Source of the DNA: Strobilurus pachycystidiatus
Lineage: Eukaryota; Basidiomycota; Agaricomycetes; Agaricales; Physalacriaceae
Assembly (NCBI GenBank): GCA_019915135.1
Contig: JAHLMK010000001.1
Span: forward strand, 2,170,001 to 2,234,000
Direction: 5' to 3'
Length of the DNA: 64,000 bases
Shown here: positions 25,293-38,678 of the stretch, one piece after another
Layout: the number at the start of each line of letters is the position of its first letter
Position numbering within the stretch: position 1 is the first letter of the stretch
Notes under the pieces: generated by a model
Told to the model about the DNA's origin: nothing
The model's database searches: none
Seen by the model: the letters and a program-made list of their open reading frames with translations, nothing else
Translations under genes and position numbers: made by a program

Positions 25293-28200
25293 TTATACAT
25301 GTGTTGACGCTCCCCGCGCGTTCCGTCGTTCAGGCAACCCTCTCCCAACATCTCGCCTCGCCTCAAGGATTCGTAGCTTCTCTGCAGCCAGCAGGTCCTT
25401 CGTCGCCTGGTTTATCAGACCCTCCATTGGCACTTCGGGTGCCATTTCCGACAGTGCACGAAGAGCACGCGATAGCTATAGTTCGATTGTCAGTCTCTGC
25501 ACTCACGAGCTAGCTGATCATGGTCACCTTCGATGTGTGCGATTCTCCCCGACCAAGCGCCATAAGCCTCTTGAGAATGGCAACGTGTGACATCGCCTGA
25601 CCTGCTACAGGACTATGGAGTGTCCGCACAAATATGAACAAGTCGGCGACAGTGGACCAGGTCAATATCGCCAGTGTCTACGGAAGTAACATAAGTCGAG
25701 ACACCACTTGAGCGTCGGACAAAAGCCTCACCACCGACAATCCCGCTTGGACCTCCATCTCGAACATGTTCACTAGGCTCTCAAATGGCGGCCAGAGCTC
25801 ATTCCACACCGTGTATGCAACGACAGCTCCCTCGTCCTCTCTCGAAGCCCGTTTTTGCGCCACCATGAGCCACAGCTTGATGGATATGTACGCATGGTTG
25901 ATGTCCGCGATTGCCGACTCGGGAATGCTCGTGCCAGATTGAAGATATCCCCTGAGAGCGCTTTGATGAGCCACTGAGAACGCGGGAAGCTGTCTATATA
26001 TCATGTTGATCCATGCATCGGTCGGGTCCATCAAGGCAGCTAGGACAAGGATGTTCCACGCTCGGACGGTCATGCCGAGACGCGATGTTGCGCTTCTCTG
26101 TATATTCCAATTAGCACAGTTCTGTCAGTAAGAAGCAGTTACTCGCATCGACTGTCTGCTCGACGATATTCGCCATTATGCTTGGATCGTGAGCTCCGGC
26201 TTGAAGGACGAACTTCCCAACCGCAAGCGATGCCTCAAAGTCATTGTCGGAATTGACGTCAGCCCAAGGGTGGTGTTGGAGGTAATGAAAACCATTCTCT
26301 GCGAGACTGGGATACTCTTGCTGGTACAGAGTCGCCGGCGTTGCGTGACCGTTTATCTCGGTGGTCATGATGGCCTGCGAGACGTTCAGACAAGGTCATC
26401 ACCAAATCGGAATTCATACCTCAAGCATCGCCTTCATGGTAGAAGGAGGAATACGAGCTTTCATGCGCAAACCGTCGGCCAACAGTTCGAAGATGACGGC
26501 CAGGATAGCGTTGGAGTTTGAAGACTCTGATTTTCGGTACAACGTCGCTGTGACTTGTATAAGCCTGGACAGGCTCGCAGTGTCCACTTCCAGTCTAGTG
26601 AGAACTATCCGTAAAACAGCGTCTGTGTAAGTAAGCATGTCCTGCAGGCTGTCAAATGTCCTGTCTTGACTGAAGAATCATGGTCACGCACCCGACTCAA
26701 CGCTTTGTTGTGTTGGATGAGTGTTGTAGCGATGGACAGAAGTGGAGATGGATTAGTGATCTGTTCCGTGCACCGACGAGCCAGAAGGGTCAGGTGTTGG
26801 CCCACGACTAGAACACGAATCGTAAACAAGAACAGAGGAATTGAATTGAGAAAACACGCACACATCATCATTTCGCCCGTATAGCCCTGGTGGTAGACGA
26901 TGTCAACATAGGTCTGCAGATTACCGAGCATCGTTTGCAAATCAGACAGAGTCTCAGCTGCTCTTGGCAAAGTGTCACGCAGAAGGCGTTCTTTGAGAGG
27001 TTCTACGCCCGGCTGAGGAGAGGTCTTCGCGTTGTTGTCGATTACCTGCCGCAGAACTACGAAAATCTCGCGGTCCAGTGGTCGCTAAATACATCCTTCA
27101 TGAGCTGTCGTCGTGACATAGAAGCAAGCCGTACTCGAAGCAGACCGTGCATGGTACCGTTGTTTGAATATTCGGATAGAATCGACTCGATAAATGCTTT
27201 GCTCTGTGCCACTAAAGCGTCCTGCGTGCTATGACTCTGCGACGCGATGAGTTGGGCAACTTTCTCGATGGCAATGCTGCCCTGCCAGTTCAGCGAAGAA
27301 TCCAGGAAGCGAGTCAACACTTACTTGACAAAGGTGCGAAGTTTGGTCGTACACATCTTGATGAAAGCCTGGGCAACCGAGAGGGCAAGCTGTCTGCACT
27401 CGTAGTTGATGTCCAGTGCCAACAGGTCCAACGCTCTCAACGCAGCTTGCATCTGCGCATTAGAGAAGACCCTCAGGTGCGTCTTCTTCTCCACATCCTG
27501 TTTGTATATCATGATGCCCAAGCCTTCCAACATACTTTTCAAAGTGAGGACGGGCAAGGACGTGATGTCGTCGACATTCCTGAAAAGACGAAGCGCGACC
27601 TCAACAAATGGCCCTCCGACCAAAAGGGGGGTTCCCTCTTCTCGAGCACCAGTATAAGGATACGGGTCAATGGTGTGAGGTGCATCCAGTAGTCGCGTCA
27701 GTTCGTGAATGCAAGGAAAAGCGAGGTCAGGAACACGTTTTGTGTCCTCAAAAATGATGTCAAAGGTCAATCCGTTAGCAGTCGGCTTAAGCTCCACTTT
27801 GGTGAAGCCCAAGACACGGACAAGATGGTGTTTCAACCTCAAAAGATCGTTGTACTCGATCTCGACACCGTCCGAAATCATGTTCAGGCTGAGGATGAGG
27901 AGCGAGACCTGTCGTGGGATGAGGGGAGTATCCAATGTGAGTAAGGATTAACCTCACACGCAGAAGGGATGTGTCTGAACTCGGCAAGGTATCCTCGTAC
28001 TTGCTTTCGTCGTTCGTTGACACGCCGTACATTGACTAGTAGACGACCATTGACTGTCTGAGTTCATCGGACAGAAGGCCAGACGCACCAAGTATGCTGA
28101 AGCGGGCCCGTCTTCATCATGCTTTTCGTCATACTGATCTTCAAGGAGGGTCTCGATAATGACTTCCCACGATAACACTGTGTCTGCTTCAACGAAGGCA

Positions 28201-31200
28201 CGCTGAGAGTGACGATGAATTCACACACCTTTCCAAGATGGAAAGTGGGGTCGCAGCTGTATCAAGAACGAGACGAGTTTTGTCCGTTCTTCGACAGGAG
28301 ATTTTGACAGGACCTCATTCCAACATGACGTTATCAATGCAAAATGCACCGGAAGCATGGTGGCAGAAAGCGTCTCGACAGACAAGCGGATTTCCTCCTT
28401 CCATGGCGTTCAGAATACTATCGCGAGACAGTTGCGATGAAACAGACGAACCTTTTCATCGGCCCATAGAGAAAGGAAGAAACACCTAAAGACCTCGCTC
28501 ACACTTGATTGCCATAATCGGTCCTCAACATTGAATGAGACGCTTGTCGAGTCTAGAATGATCCTGAAGAGTCTAGCAACACTCTCAAGCCTACAAAGAT
28601 GTCATATCAGCGCCAAAAACACAGAGGACACCGGCTTTATCACCTTGCCTTCCAGTCGCTTCCAGGTCGGAAACATCGATCTAAGATAGCACGAAACGGC
28701 TGGTCGTCGACGACAATAGTCCGAACCAAGAATGATGCTCTTAGCTCAGACACCTCGTCACGCTGTATGCCATACAAACGCCATGCACTGCATTCATTAG
28801 ATGGCGAGGAGAGTAGAGGCATTGCTAGAACGCACCAGCTTGACAACATTTGACCATTTCTCAAAATGAAGTTGTCTATCTCGTGAGATTCTAGGTAGGG
28901 AGACTCTGTGATGAACATGTGCAAAAATTGTGCTATGAGACAAGAGATATCCTCCAGATCGGACTTGATGTATGAGCTGAGGACGGCCATTAAGTCGTTC
29001 GGTATGATTATGGGATCTGAAACGATGGAACCGCGAAGAGCCAACTTCCTCCTACATGCCGTCCCATCAGATATACACATCTCATCGTAAGGTGATAACA
29101 TACCGAGAAGGGAGGTCTTTGACTTCGTCCTTCTTGATGAGGCCCAGGCCCTGAATCTTGGATCTGTCACAACCATATAAGGCCAGACAGGTTCCCAGCG
29201 TTAATCGAAGAAAGTCCAAACTACAAGTAGATAGGTCAGTGACACCTTATAAGTTAGCACAAGTAACATACGTTTCCGGTGGGCATACACCACCTTTGAT
29301 ACTCTCAAGGACGTGATCGAGAAGGCGCTTATGTAGGGAAGCGAAGACATCTTGTAGCTCGTTTCGTGCAGTAGGCTTGATCCAGGTTGACGACATGATG
29401 GCTCTAATGAACAACAACGATTCCGGGACATCGGTGGAGAACTTTGTCATGGCATTGTTGAAATGTATGTATGTCTGGATAGAGACGTCTACGCCAGAGC
29501 GAGCGAAGAGGAAAAGCCAGTGTAAGCCTTGAAGGAGGCTGTCTTTGCTCCGCGTCGCAGCTGTGATAACCGGACGCCATGGATCGATGGCAGCGATATC
29601 AGTACCTGCGAGGTTCTGACCAGATGTATCCATCGTGCTGGCGCGATATGACCCTTCAGCTGCGTCACGAGGAAACAGGCGAACTAGAGATGAGCACGGC
29701 TGTAACAGTAAGTCAGCGGGGATTTTCTTGCGTTTGCAACAAACTCACTCCTGTGAAGTTGGGCAGCGATGCCACTACGTTCAACCACCGCAGAAAAAGA
29801 TCGTCGAGGATCGCGAAAGTGACCCCAGAGTGCGAAAGCCGAATGAATTGCCGAAGAAGTTGATCGAGATGAGCGCCGTCACTGTCCGCGACGTTGAAAG
29901 ACGCGCGAGGGAGTGGATTCATGACATCAACGGCAGAAGATGTCTCCTGAGATAAATCCAAGCATAGCTCGAACAACAAGTTGGCATACACATCAAGATT
30001 TTCGTTATGAAAAGCCTGAAGCCATGGAACGGCGTAAGTGGACAACAAAGAACGTCTCGTTGCAACATAATCGCCTCCGTTGTTTACTGAAGTTTGAGGT
30101 AGTCCTCGCTTCTTCTGGGTTTGAGGCCAAGAAATTTCTTTGCCTTGTTGTACACCAGGCAAAGTTATCCGCCTGGCGACGTAGTCGCGGAGAATAGTCG
30201 CCAGATTATCATCCTAGATGAAACAGAATGAGTGCTAGAAGCCAGGATTGAGATGTAGCATACCTCCGCAAATATCCAGTTGATTATCGCTCGCATAAGT
30301 CTCCGCAGTGCATAGTCCGACGCCATGTTGTTCGGCGGCAATCTCCGACTAAGAAGAAGAAAGCCAGTCTCATTGACGGACAAGTCTAAGTCGCTCAAGC
30401 AAGCCTCAATGGACGCAAACAAGGTCTCCACATCCGTTGAAAGGTCGAGACCAAGGGGAAGAGGGAATACACACGCTATGACTTTCTTCCCTTTGTCCTT
30501 GAAGAGATCGAATGATCTGTCTCTCCGTTCGAAGAACCCAAGGTGATGGATATACATCAGGAGGAAGTTCGCCACGCTCTCAGAGTGGATGTTGAACTCG
30601 TACCCCAATGCGTTGCGAATATGTGACAAAGAAACGAGTTCGAATGGATGAGCGGTATCGTTTGACGAATTTCCAAAGCTATCGTCTGCTTGACGAGGCA
30701 TCAGCAAGTCTGGTGCGCCTAAGTCAGCGTTGGATTGGCTCGTATAGGGCGACTTGATGGTGGCGGCGATGTAAACTAGATTCGCCCAATCAAACATCAT
30801 CGAGTGGTTTGACCGAGAGATGCGACCGCCTTGCAGATACTCGTCTAACGCCTCCGAAATGGCGAGTGTTTCCAGCCCAACCACTTCCTCGCACAATGCC
30901 AGCGACTTATGCAGTTCGAGCTCGTCGACTGCACGGTCTGCAGCGCTTTTCCCGTTGTGTGTTATGACGAGAGATCCAAGGGCCACCCCGTTGATGAGAG
31001 TTTGCACCTGTATCCAAAGCATGGATCTGATGACCGAGACCTCTTCAAAGCCTTTGCTCTGGAGGTCGTCCCTCTTGAGCTGCAACAAGTCACCATAGTA
31101 CGCGCTGCAGCTTTCCCGTAGCTTTTTCAACTCGATAGACACATGACTGGAGTCGTAGTCGAAGGAGCGGCACGGGCGGAGCTCCGTTGTGGCGCAACCA

Positions 31201-33219
31201 ATATGCACAAACTGGCAACATGTCATGCACCTCAAACCCTGGGAAAGAGCTCCCCAAAGCGGTTCGCGGCAACCAGCACATAGACAGATGGTGAAAATGT
31301 TGATGTAGCGGAACATGTGCCCTTGGATGCAGACAGTCAATGGCCCAAAATCTCGCCGAGCAGCTAAGACCTCCGAGAACCTAAACAACGCGACTTTCTG
31401 GACATTCTTATCCGACGTCATGGAGTATTTGACGAGATGGCAGCCACTTGGGACATCGTAGCAGTCGAAGTGCACTGAGCATGAGCAGAATGGGCAACGA
31501 AGACCAAAGCCGTCTAGGGTCTTTTCGCAGGAGCGGCATTCATGGTAGGGGACATGACGCGTGGAGGTGAAAGACCAAGGGACAAACTGATGACTATGAG
31601 GGTGGTCCCGCACCACGTCTCTCATCATTGCCGGAGAGTTGTCGAGGTAGGCTGATTGCGTAAGAGGACGAGTGACAGTGATGTGTCCCATGGCTTTTGG
31701 CCAGACACCAGCGAGGACACTGGCGGCCAGCTGTTTCGCTTTGGGGTATGATAGGCGATAGTCTCGAGCACATCAAGGTAAGCGTCGCTCTTCGAGCTGG
31801 CAATGAGGTCCACCAGACGATACAGTCGATGGTGTACATCAATCCCCGACTTGGACTGTGGTCCGAAGTCAATGTTATCGAAGATTGCTGTAAGCAAAGG
31901 AGGAACTAAAGATCCTAGAAAGTAGATTGCAGTCCCTTGCAATGGTGCGTTTGTGGAGAGAATTCCTATGAGTTGATCTGAAACCGAATCGACCCATGGA
32001 GTCCAGTCGGGTTTCGTTGCGGGGGAGGACCCTTCATCGCCAACCTCTTCGACACGAATAAAGACTGTGGACTCATCAGCGCCATTATTGTCACCATGAT
32101 CTAAGGCTAGGACACGAGTAAGTAATTGATGAGGCGGGGATCATATCAGTAGTATACCTTCGACAACATCTCCAAAATAGCTCTCAACGCCTTGAGCCTG
32201 GCGAAGGTTCTCCAAGATCCCGCGCACAATGCTTTCTTCGAAGAAGGCCAGAAGACGCGCGTGCATCTCGGGAGGGAAGGTAAAGAACGCGGGAATGAGC
32301 GCGAAAGCAATTTGCGAGACAATCTTAGGATTGTTTCGGTGCACGTGGAGGAGGAATTGGGCAACCTTGAGGGTGAGAGCTTGTAGAGCATTTGGCGGAC
32401 GAGTAGGTCTGGGAGAGGTGATCTTGAAGCGGCAATCCTCGGACACCACTGAAGCAAGAATGGAGATGCATCGCGACAAGAGTTCGGTCGATTTGACGCG
32501 TCCCCCCGGGCCCGGCGATGGCGACCTTGGGCGCTTCCCAGTCGGATAGAGTGACCGCCGAAATGGAGATGAAACCTTGCCACTACGCCGCTCTGGACGT
32601 TCCGACTCCTCCTCTCTGTAGACGGACGATCACAAGCTTCAGCAAAGATCAAATGAGTTCAGGACACGTACCCATCATCGAATATTTGCCAGCCCTGGAG
32701 GACAGATATCATAAGGACATCTCTGAGTTGCGACATGAGCTCAAACGTCGCATCTGTCGAGAAATCACCGTCCACCTCCACCTCGTCCTCGTCCTCGACC
32801 ATTGTCCGACTAGCCTGCTTCGTATGGCCCATTTTGACGGCCTCTCTGACGGTCTTGACGGTTCCGGCCAGCGCCGCAAAGCCCTTTGCCTCCTCCACGG
32901 CCATCGACTTGCCGACTGAGTCGTAGACCGCCGGAGGCATTACACGACTTGATAATTGGCCGAGGACATGAGCGAGGAGTTTGCGCGATTCATTGCTTCT
33001 GTTCTTGGTCTTTTGCGAGAGCGACGCAAGTAAGGGTGAGAGGGGTGGGTCGAGAGGTGAGGAGGAGACCCGCAAGGCAGGTAATGGGGAGGTGGCATTG
33101 GTCGGCGAGGCCGAATGCAAGTCTATCGTAGAAAATGGTTCTGCATGGAATGGGTCGCGGTCTACACTGGTGTCGATGAAGATCCCCGGAGCCTTTCCGC
33201 TGCGACCGTTGTTTTGCAT
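25293..33219 (-). CDS. Very large C1-domain (phorbol-ester/DAG-type zinc finger) protein, function unknown
   Basis: Multi-exon gene, roughly 2,300 residues. First exons 33219-32672 and 32615-about 32162; the last exon ends at 25293. The 3' splice pattern near 25400-25560 is uncertain. Seen: an N-terminus with FELMSQLRDVL and a Ser/Pro/Arg linker; then Cys/His segments at about residues 515-650. The second of these (31350-31170) fits the C1 pattern H-x(~12)-C-x2-C-x13-C-x2-C-x4-H-x2-C-x7-C; the first (CRSC, CPFC, HFDC) is C1- or PHD-like. The rest is helical, repeat-like and soluble. Its size and mixed C1/helical make-up recall fungal proteins annotated as distant UNC80-like, but that is a weak memory-based suggestion. 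Reading frames fail to join near 31740 (one base missing). Confidence 0.8.
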
Positions 33220-33414
33220 GCTATGACGGGGGTAACATACAACTAGGTGATGGATGCAGTTGAAGCAGTGTGTACACTGCCCGGAGTTCGGACCGACTGA
33301 CATATTATGCACCATCAAGCTTGAAGTCGGCCGGATAGCAAGTTGGTATTATATTGTTTAGTCCAATAAGTACTTGTAAATAGATAGATAAGGTCCCAGA
33401 AATCGCCACAGTAG

Positions 33415-35760
33415 TTACTCTACATCATCGTCATGGTCCTCCTCTTCGTCCTTGTGAACAGTCTGTGGAGGAGGCGCCATCTTCACAGAACTGTTACTCC
33501 TCGATCCAAATCCTAGAGTGTACAGCGCCGACATGGTCCTAGCACGAGGAGCGTTCAGGTGAATCGGACTTGTCGACGGCTGCCTCGGCTGCGGCATCGC
33601 GACCTTTAGCCCCAAGTTCGCATACGGATTGCTCTCCTTGGCGCCAAAGTTCTGCGACGGTGCATGCTTTAGTCTCCGGGTCGTGATCACACTCCCGAAC
33701 GTCGAGGGACCGGGGCTCGGAGGCCGGGGAGGCGGAGACACTGGAGACAGCAGCTCAGGATCGTGTATCGCTCGCTTGATGGCGACAATGTCGTGTTCCA
33801 CATCCTCTAATTTATGCTCCAAGCTCTTCGCCGCCTTCTTCACCGCAGCATCCTCGCCAGTGATGAAGGCCTCCACTTTGGACTCCACTTCCTCCGTGAC
33901 ATTACCAATGGCAAGGAGCGTCTCGAAGCCACGAGACTGTAGTGACTCGTCGGCTATCCGAATCTCCAGCTCGACACGCGCATCCTCATTGTAGTCGTTG
34001 AGACGTTCAGTCGCTGTCTGGAGGATTGGATTGCCGTCCTGTAGACTTTGCTTTAGGTCTTGTAGAGCAAGGTGGCAGTCTCGGAAAGCACGCTGGATGT
34101 GGTCATAACGGCTTTTGACCTTGGAGAGTTCAGCCAGCAGAGGATGAGGAGGGGAAGATGGTAGTGTGAGAGGTGTCGGTGTCTCTGTGGGGGGAGTTTC
34201 CCTCGCAGGTGGCTTTACCGTAGGGGAAGTTACTTCGACGGTAACGGTGGGCTGCACATCGTCTAAAGGCAGTTCTTTCGTCGGGAAAACAACGGAATCA
34301 GACATAGCAAGAGTCGAAGAGGAGGAGGACTCTGAAAAAGCAAAGTACTCCTGCTCAACGGGAGCGGGGGATGGTGGTAGACTCTTTGTTGATGGGTAAG
34401 CAGAGAGCTTCTCCAGATACAGCCTCCGCTCCGTCTGCACCATAAGATCATCCAGCAAAGTTTGTAGGGCGCTTTCGACGACAGTAATCCGTTCATCTGA
34501 ACCTCGTAGCGTCGCGATGTCCATATTCTTCGCGTCCTCGATCATCCGCGTCAATTCGCCGCCCTCTTCGGCACGACGTAGCCAACGGTGTATCCATTCT
34601 TCAAAGCCTTCTTCTCTGGAAAGCATCCGTATCCGGAGGGCAGTCTCCCGGCGGCGACCGTACGCCTCCTTCATGAGGTCGCCACCTAACTCATCAAGCG
34701 CGAAGCGCATCTTCTCCGATGTCGAGCGTGAATGCTGTAACTGAGAAGACAGTGTGGATATCTGTGTGCTCAGAGTGTCGACTGTGGCCGCATGTCGCGC
34801 TTTCAAAGCGAGAAGAGACTCTTGGAGGGCGTTGGTAGACGATTGAGAGAATTTCCTACATACTATAAGACGCGACTCCTAAAAGATGGGGGAAGCTCAC
34901 ATGTATCTTGAGACCATCTTAGCAGCAGAGTTGTCTTCCAACTTCATCCTCTCTATCTCCGTCTTTGCGCTGGCAAGCTCTGTCCGGTCCAGTTCGGAAT
35001 TACGTGCCTCCGCCTCGGTCTCTGCACGGGAAACATCAAGCTCGTGCTTTACTCGGTCGAGTTCGGCGTGAAGTCTGCCTGTTTCTTCAGCGAAATCTGA
35101 GAAGAGCCTCTGAAAAGCGAGTTTTCCTTCGGAAAGACCATTGGCAGGCGAAGAAGAAGATGAGCCTGATGCTCGACCCTCCAAAGATCGTACAAGATTG
35201 GCATATTCGTTCAGAACCCGGTCGGACTGTTGCGCCTGTTCCTTGGCCTGCCAGAGTTGCTGTTCCAGACTACGCTCCCGTACGAGACCCTCTTCTTCGC
35301 GACCACGGACGCGTGCGGCTAAAGCGTATGCCCCCTCTAACGTGAGCTTGGCCTTGGTTGCCTCTGCATTCGCGTGAGCTAGCTGAGTCGTCCGCTCCAG
35401 GAGAGACTCCTCTGTGAAATCAAGCTTGTCGGAGAGCCTCCTCAGGGAAAGGGTGAGTTCTTGGACTTGGGTAGCCTGGGATGTATGGGGTTCGGCGGTG
35501 GAGTTGCGGCGCAGCACATCGATTTCGTTGGTGAGCAGGGCGTTCTCCCGTTCGAGTCGGATGAGTCTATCGTGTGCATTAGAGGTATCCAGCGAATATC
35601 GCTGTAATTTTACGGATGCACTGTGGGCTTCTTCCTGGATGCAGATAATGCAACTTAGATAAGTTTAAGCATAATGACTAAATAACAATACCTGAAAGCG
35701 GGCGACCGCTGCCCTCAGACTGGCCAGTTCCAGGGCGACAGGATGCTCCTCGTTCTGCAT
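33415..35760 (-). CDS. Coiled-coil protein, unrecognised
   Basis: Exons 35760-35692, 35634-34901, 34855-33415; 747 residues, frames add up. Not recognised as a named family. Seen: long heptad-rich coiled coil from about residue 25 to 300 (LERENALLTNEIDVLRR, AELDRVKHELDVSRAE), a second helical part (RIRMLSREEGFEEWIHRWLRRAEEGGELTRMI) whose aromatic/charged block may be a small folded domain, a Pro/Ser/Thr linker, another coiled part around residues 520-640, then a disordered tail with PPPRPPSPGP and an acidic end. No signal peptide or membrane segment. It could be a cytoskeletal or tethering scaffold; that is a guess from composition. Confidence 0.85.
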
Positions 35761-35900
35761 GGCGCGCTGGCCCCTTTGGGTCCGGGATGGCAGTAACTGG
35801 CAAACGTGGCTTGCCTAGCGGCACGATCACGCTTTGATCTAACACAGCCATTGACTCGCCTTGATATCAGCCTTTGATCAGCCTCGTCTTCGCCTGCCCT

Positions 35901-37767
35901 ATGTCGAAACAGCGAACAAGGAAACCAGAAAAAAACTTGAAACAGTCCACCTTGTTGCAGTCGTCTTCGTCTCCGTCGCGGCCGGATCCTCCCAAGCGCA
36001 CAAAGAAAAAGACAAATTCCGCGGCAGCTGCCACCACCTCTTCCCCGCCACGGAAACGCAAAAGACGTTCGCCACAGCCACGGGCAGAGGAATCCGACTC
36101 GGACGTTGGCGCGATCAAGTTCGTCGACGCGGACGAGAACGACTCTGACGAAGGACCCTCTCCCACGAAGCGCAGAAAACTCATCGTCATACCCAGCGAC
36201 GACGAAGAAGGCTCGGATGATTCTGGTCCTGTGTACCGACGGCTGAAGAAGCGGGAACAGAGCGACAAGACCAAGGGAAAGGGGAAAGGACGCGCTGCAC
36301 CTCCAGGCGACCTAGACTCCGACGAGGATGCCGCTCCGCGAAAGACAAAGTCTCGACTGCACAAAGGCTTCCGCAAGCCTGTCGTTCAGGAGGACTCGGA
36401 GTCTGATGATCTCGACGAAGATCGTGCGTAACTTCATCTCAAATTCGGCATTACTTCATTGCAAGACAGGCATCATTGAGGCGCGTTTCCGCTCGCGCGA
36501 CAAGAAGACAGCCTTCCAGAAGAATCTCGAAAAGTTGAAGAGTACGCTAAATTGCCTTTTTTCCTTCTATACCTCCAATTTGACGCGTCTCGTAGGGAAG
36601 AAACAAGGGAAACCTATGGAATCAGAAGACGAGGACGAAGGAGAATACTCGCAAGCCAGCGCATCTGACGAAGACCGACCCTTCAAGGGCGCCAGAAAGA
36701 CAGCAGACGTGGAGGAAGAAGACAGAGATAGCCTCTTTGACGAAGAAGAAGAAGATGACGAAGACGACAAGTCTGCGGACTTCATTGTCGACGATGACGG
36801 TGACGGCGCGGCACTTCTTCCGGTGGAGTTCAGAGCACAACAGGATCTTGCACATCACTTCAAGACTATTTTTCAATTCTTTGTGCACGTTGCTGTCCGG
36901 GAACATGGTGAACGACACGACTTCATGGAGAAACAAATGAGTCAGTTATATTCTTGTGGCTCAGTCCTTACGAAACTTATGAATGCTCAGAGGACGAGTA
37001 CTTCTCCGTCCCACTCCAAATTGCCCGCAGGAAGATCGTCGGTCTGCGTGATTCGCTTGTAGCATCCTCTGTCTGGCGGCCAGAGTTCAAGAAATCCGTG
37101 GAAGCTTTGCCCAAATTTGATCTCTACCAGCTCGACTTTTCCATCCCTGCTTGCGACGCCTGCCATCTCGGGGGTCGAGTTTCCACTCTACGTGGCCAAC
37201 TTGGCGGAGCTCCATATCATCTGCTAGGCTTTGAGTTTGCAAACCACTCTCCTTCGATTGCCATTATTGACAGGATCGCAAAGGAAATTGTGTCTGATCC
37301 AGACGAGTCTGATTCTGACGAACCGAGAAAGAGCAGGAAGAAGAAGAAGATCAAGAAGAAACAGAACAAGTCGAAGCAGGATTCCGAATTCATCGACACA
37401 CTGCACTTGGGTCGATTTTGCGCGAGGAGGACCCGCGTCTATCACGATCTCTCGCATTGGGAGGTAAACACCAATTGTCCGCTTTCTCGAGTCGTCTGCT
37501 TACGTTCCTGATATCTAGTATCATCTCTTCAAAGCAATCGAAAGCGAGGTCGACGAGCTTCACACTGCCAAAAACTCTGATGGATATGTTCGTGTTGCTT
37601 GGGCAAATGGGCGGAAACCGCCGGAAGACTTGGGAGACGCCGATGGAATATGTGAGTGGCTGGATGAGCGTCAATTCATCGAGAGGGAATGGCAAAGGTT
37701 GAAGGGCATGATGGATTCAGCCACTAAGCTGGAGATGTCAGCCAAGAAGGGGGATGACTTGGATTGA
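35901..37767 (+). CDS. DUF4211-domain nuclear protein
   Basis: Exons 35901-36423, 36470-36541, 36596-36940, 36991-37463, 37519-37767. Seen: a basic, Ser/Asp-rich disordered N-terminus with several KRK-type nuclear localisation runs, long acidic stretches (EEEEDDEDDK), then the DUF4211 domain: FIVDDDGDG...LPVEF, DLAHHFKTIFQFFVHVAV, EDEYFSVPLQIARRKI, SSVWRPEFKKSVEALP, a CDACHLGG zinc-like CxxC pair and PYHLLGFE. The same domain occurs in human QSER1 and PRR12. A 39-nt in-frame segment at about 37240-37278 has splice-like ends and may be an intron. Likely a chromatin-associated protein; molecular role unknown. Confidence 0.83.
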
Positions 37768-37937
37768 TTCAACCTGGCTGCTTTCTATGTCTTGCCTTGA
37801 CTGTATCCTTCTTGTTGTGTATCTTTGAGGAGTACTTCCCTGCACTTACTTATACTTCCGAACACTTTTAAGTTTTCGAATCCATTATCAATGCGTCACA
37901 GCTCGTGACAATGTGACAGACAGGCTTTCGTCTTACC

Positions 37938-38678
37938 ATGTCGTACTACGCAAACACAACGCAGCCAACATCGGCGACATATCCTTATGGCAGCTACCAA
38001 GCGCAATATCCCTACCAAGCAGGCGCAGCAGCGTATCATCCCTGGCAATATCATCATTACTACCAGGTCCCGAGACCAGGTCAAACAACGCCTACCACTC
38101 TCACGCCTCGGCCTGCAGCCACTCCCGGTACGGCCACCGCCACTCCAGCGACGCAACGGACGACGAGTTTTCAACCGTATAATCCGCCAACTGCAACGAC
38201 GAGCTATGCGCGCGACACAGCGTCGGCAGCGTCTACGGGGGCAGGGCGTGGCGGCAAGAGACAGTCAAACATGAAGGGGCTTTTCACCAAAGAACGTATG
38301 CCTTTGTCTTTTCATGCTATCTCAGAGAACACGTTCATATGCTTCCAGTCAAAAATATCATGTACGGCTTTGGGGACGACCGCAACCCGGCCAATGACAC
38401 TGTTAATGTTATGGAAGAGATCCTCATCGAATACATCACAGATGTCGTACGTCGGCTTCGCTTCATTTTCACAACATCTTTCACATCCGCCTCAGTGTCT
38501 TGCAGCCAGTGGGCCCAGCAGAAGAGCGCGCTTGTCGGTGGAAGACCTGCGCAAGGTGCTTTCACGGCCGGCAGACGCCAAGAAGCTGGCGCGAATGGAG
38601 GAGCTTATATTCATGCAAGAAGACATCAAACGCGCCCGTGCCCAGTTTGAAGAATCCGACAACCCAAAGGGTTTCTAG
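37938..38678 (+). CDS. TAF13: Transcription initiation factor TFIID subunit 13
   Basis: Histone-fold TFIID subunit that pairs with TAF11. Exons 37938-38295, 38349-38446, 38496-38678; 212 residues. Seen: a Tyr/Gln/Pro/Thr-rich N-terminal extension of about 115 residues, then the histone fold beginning LFTKELKNIMYGFGDDRNPANDTVNVMEEI (split by an intron) and YITDV, and the C-terminal part RLSVEDLRKVLSRPADAKKLARMEELI. The core is typical; the extension is longer than in yeast or human proteins. Convergent with the next gene, stops about 150 bp apart. Confidence 0.92.
   Translation: MSYYANTTQPTSATYPYGSYQAQYPYQAGAAAYHPWQYHHYYQVPRPGQTTPTTLTPRPAATPGTATATPATQRTTSFQPYNPPTATTSYARDTASAASTGAGRGGKRQSNMKGLFTKERMPLSFHAISENTFICFQSKISCTALGTTATRPMTLLMLWKRSSSNTSQMSYVGFASFSQHLSHPPQCLAASGPSRRARLSVEDLRKVLSRPADAKKLARMEELIFMQEDIKRARAQFEESDNPKGF

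Noticed and set aside
30165..31691. Treating the C1-domain frame as a separate gene starting at 31691
   Set aside because: The coding signal in this frame continues upstream of 31691 as conserved-looking sequence, so one gene with a single-base break fits better than two genes.
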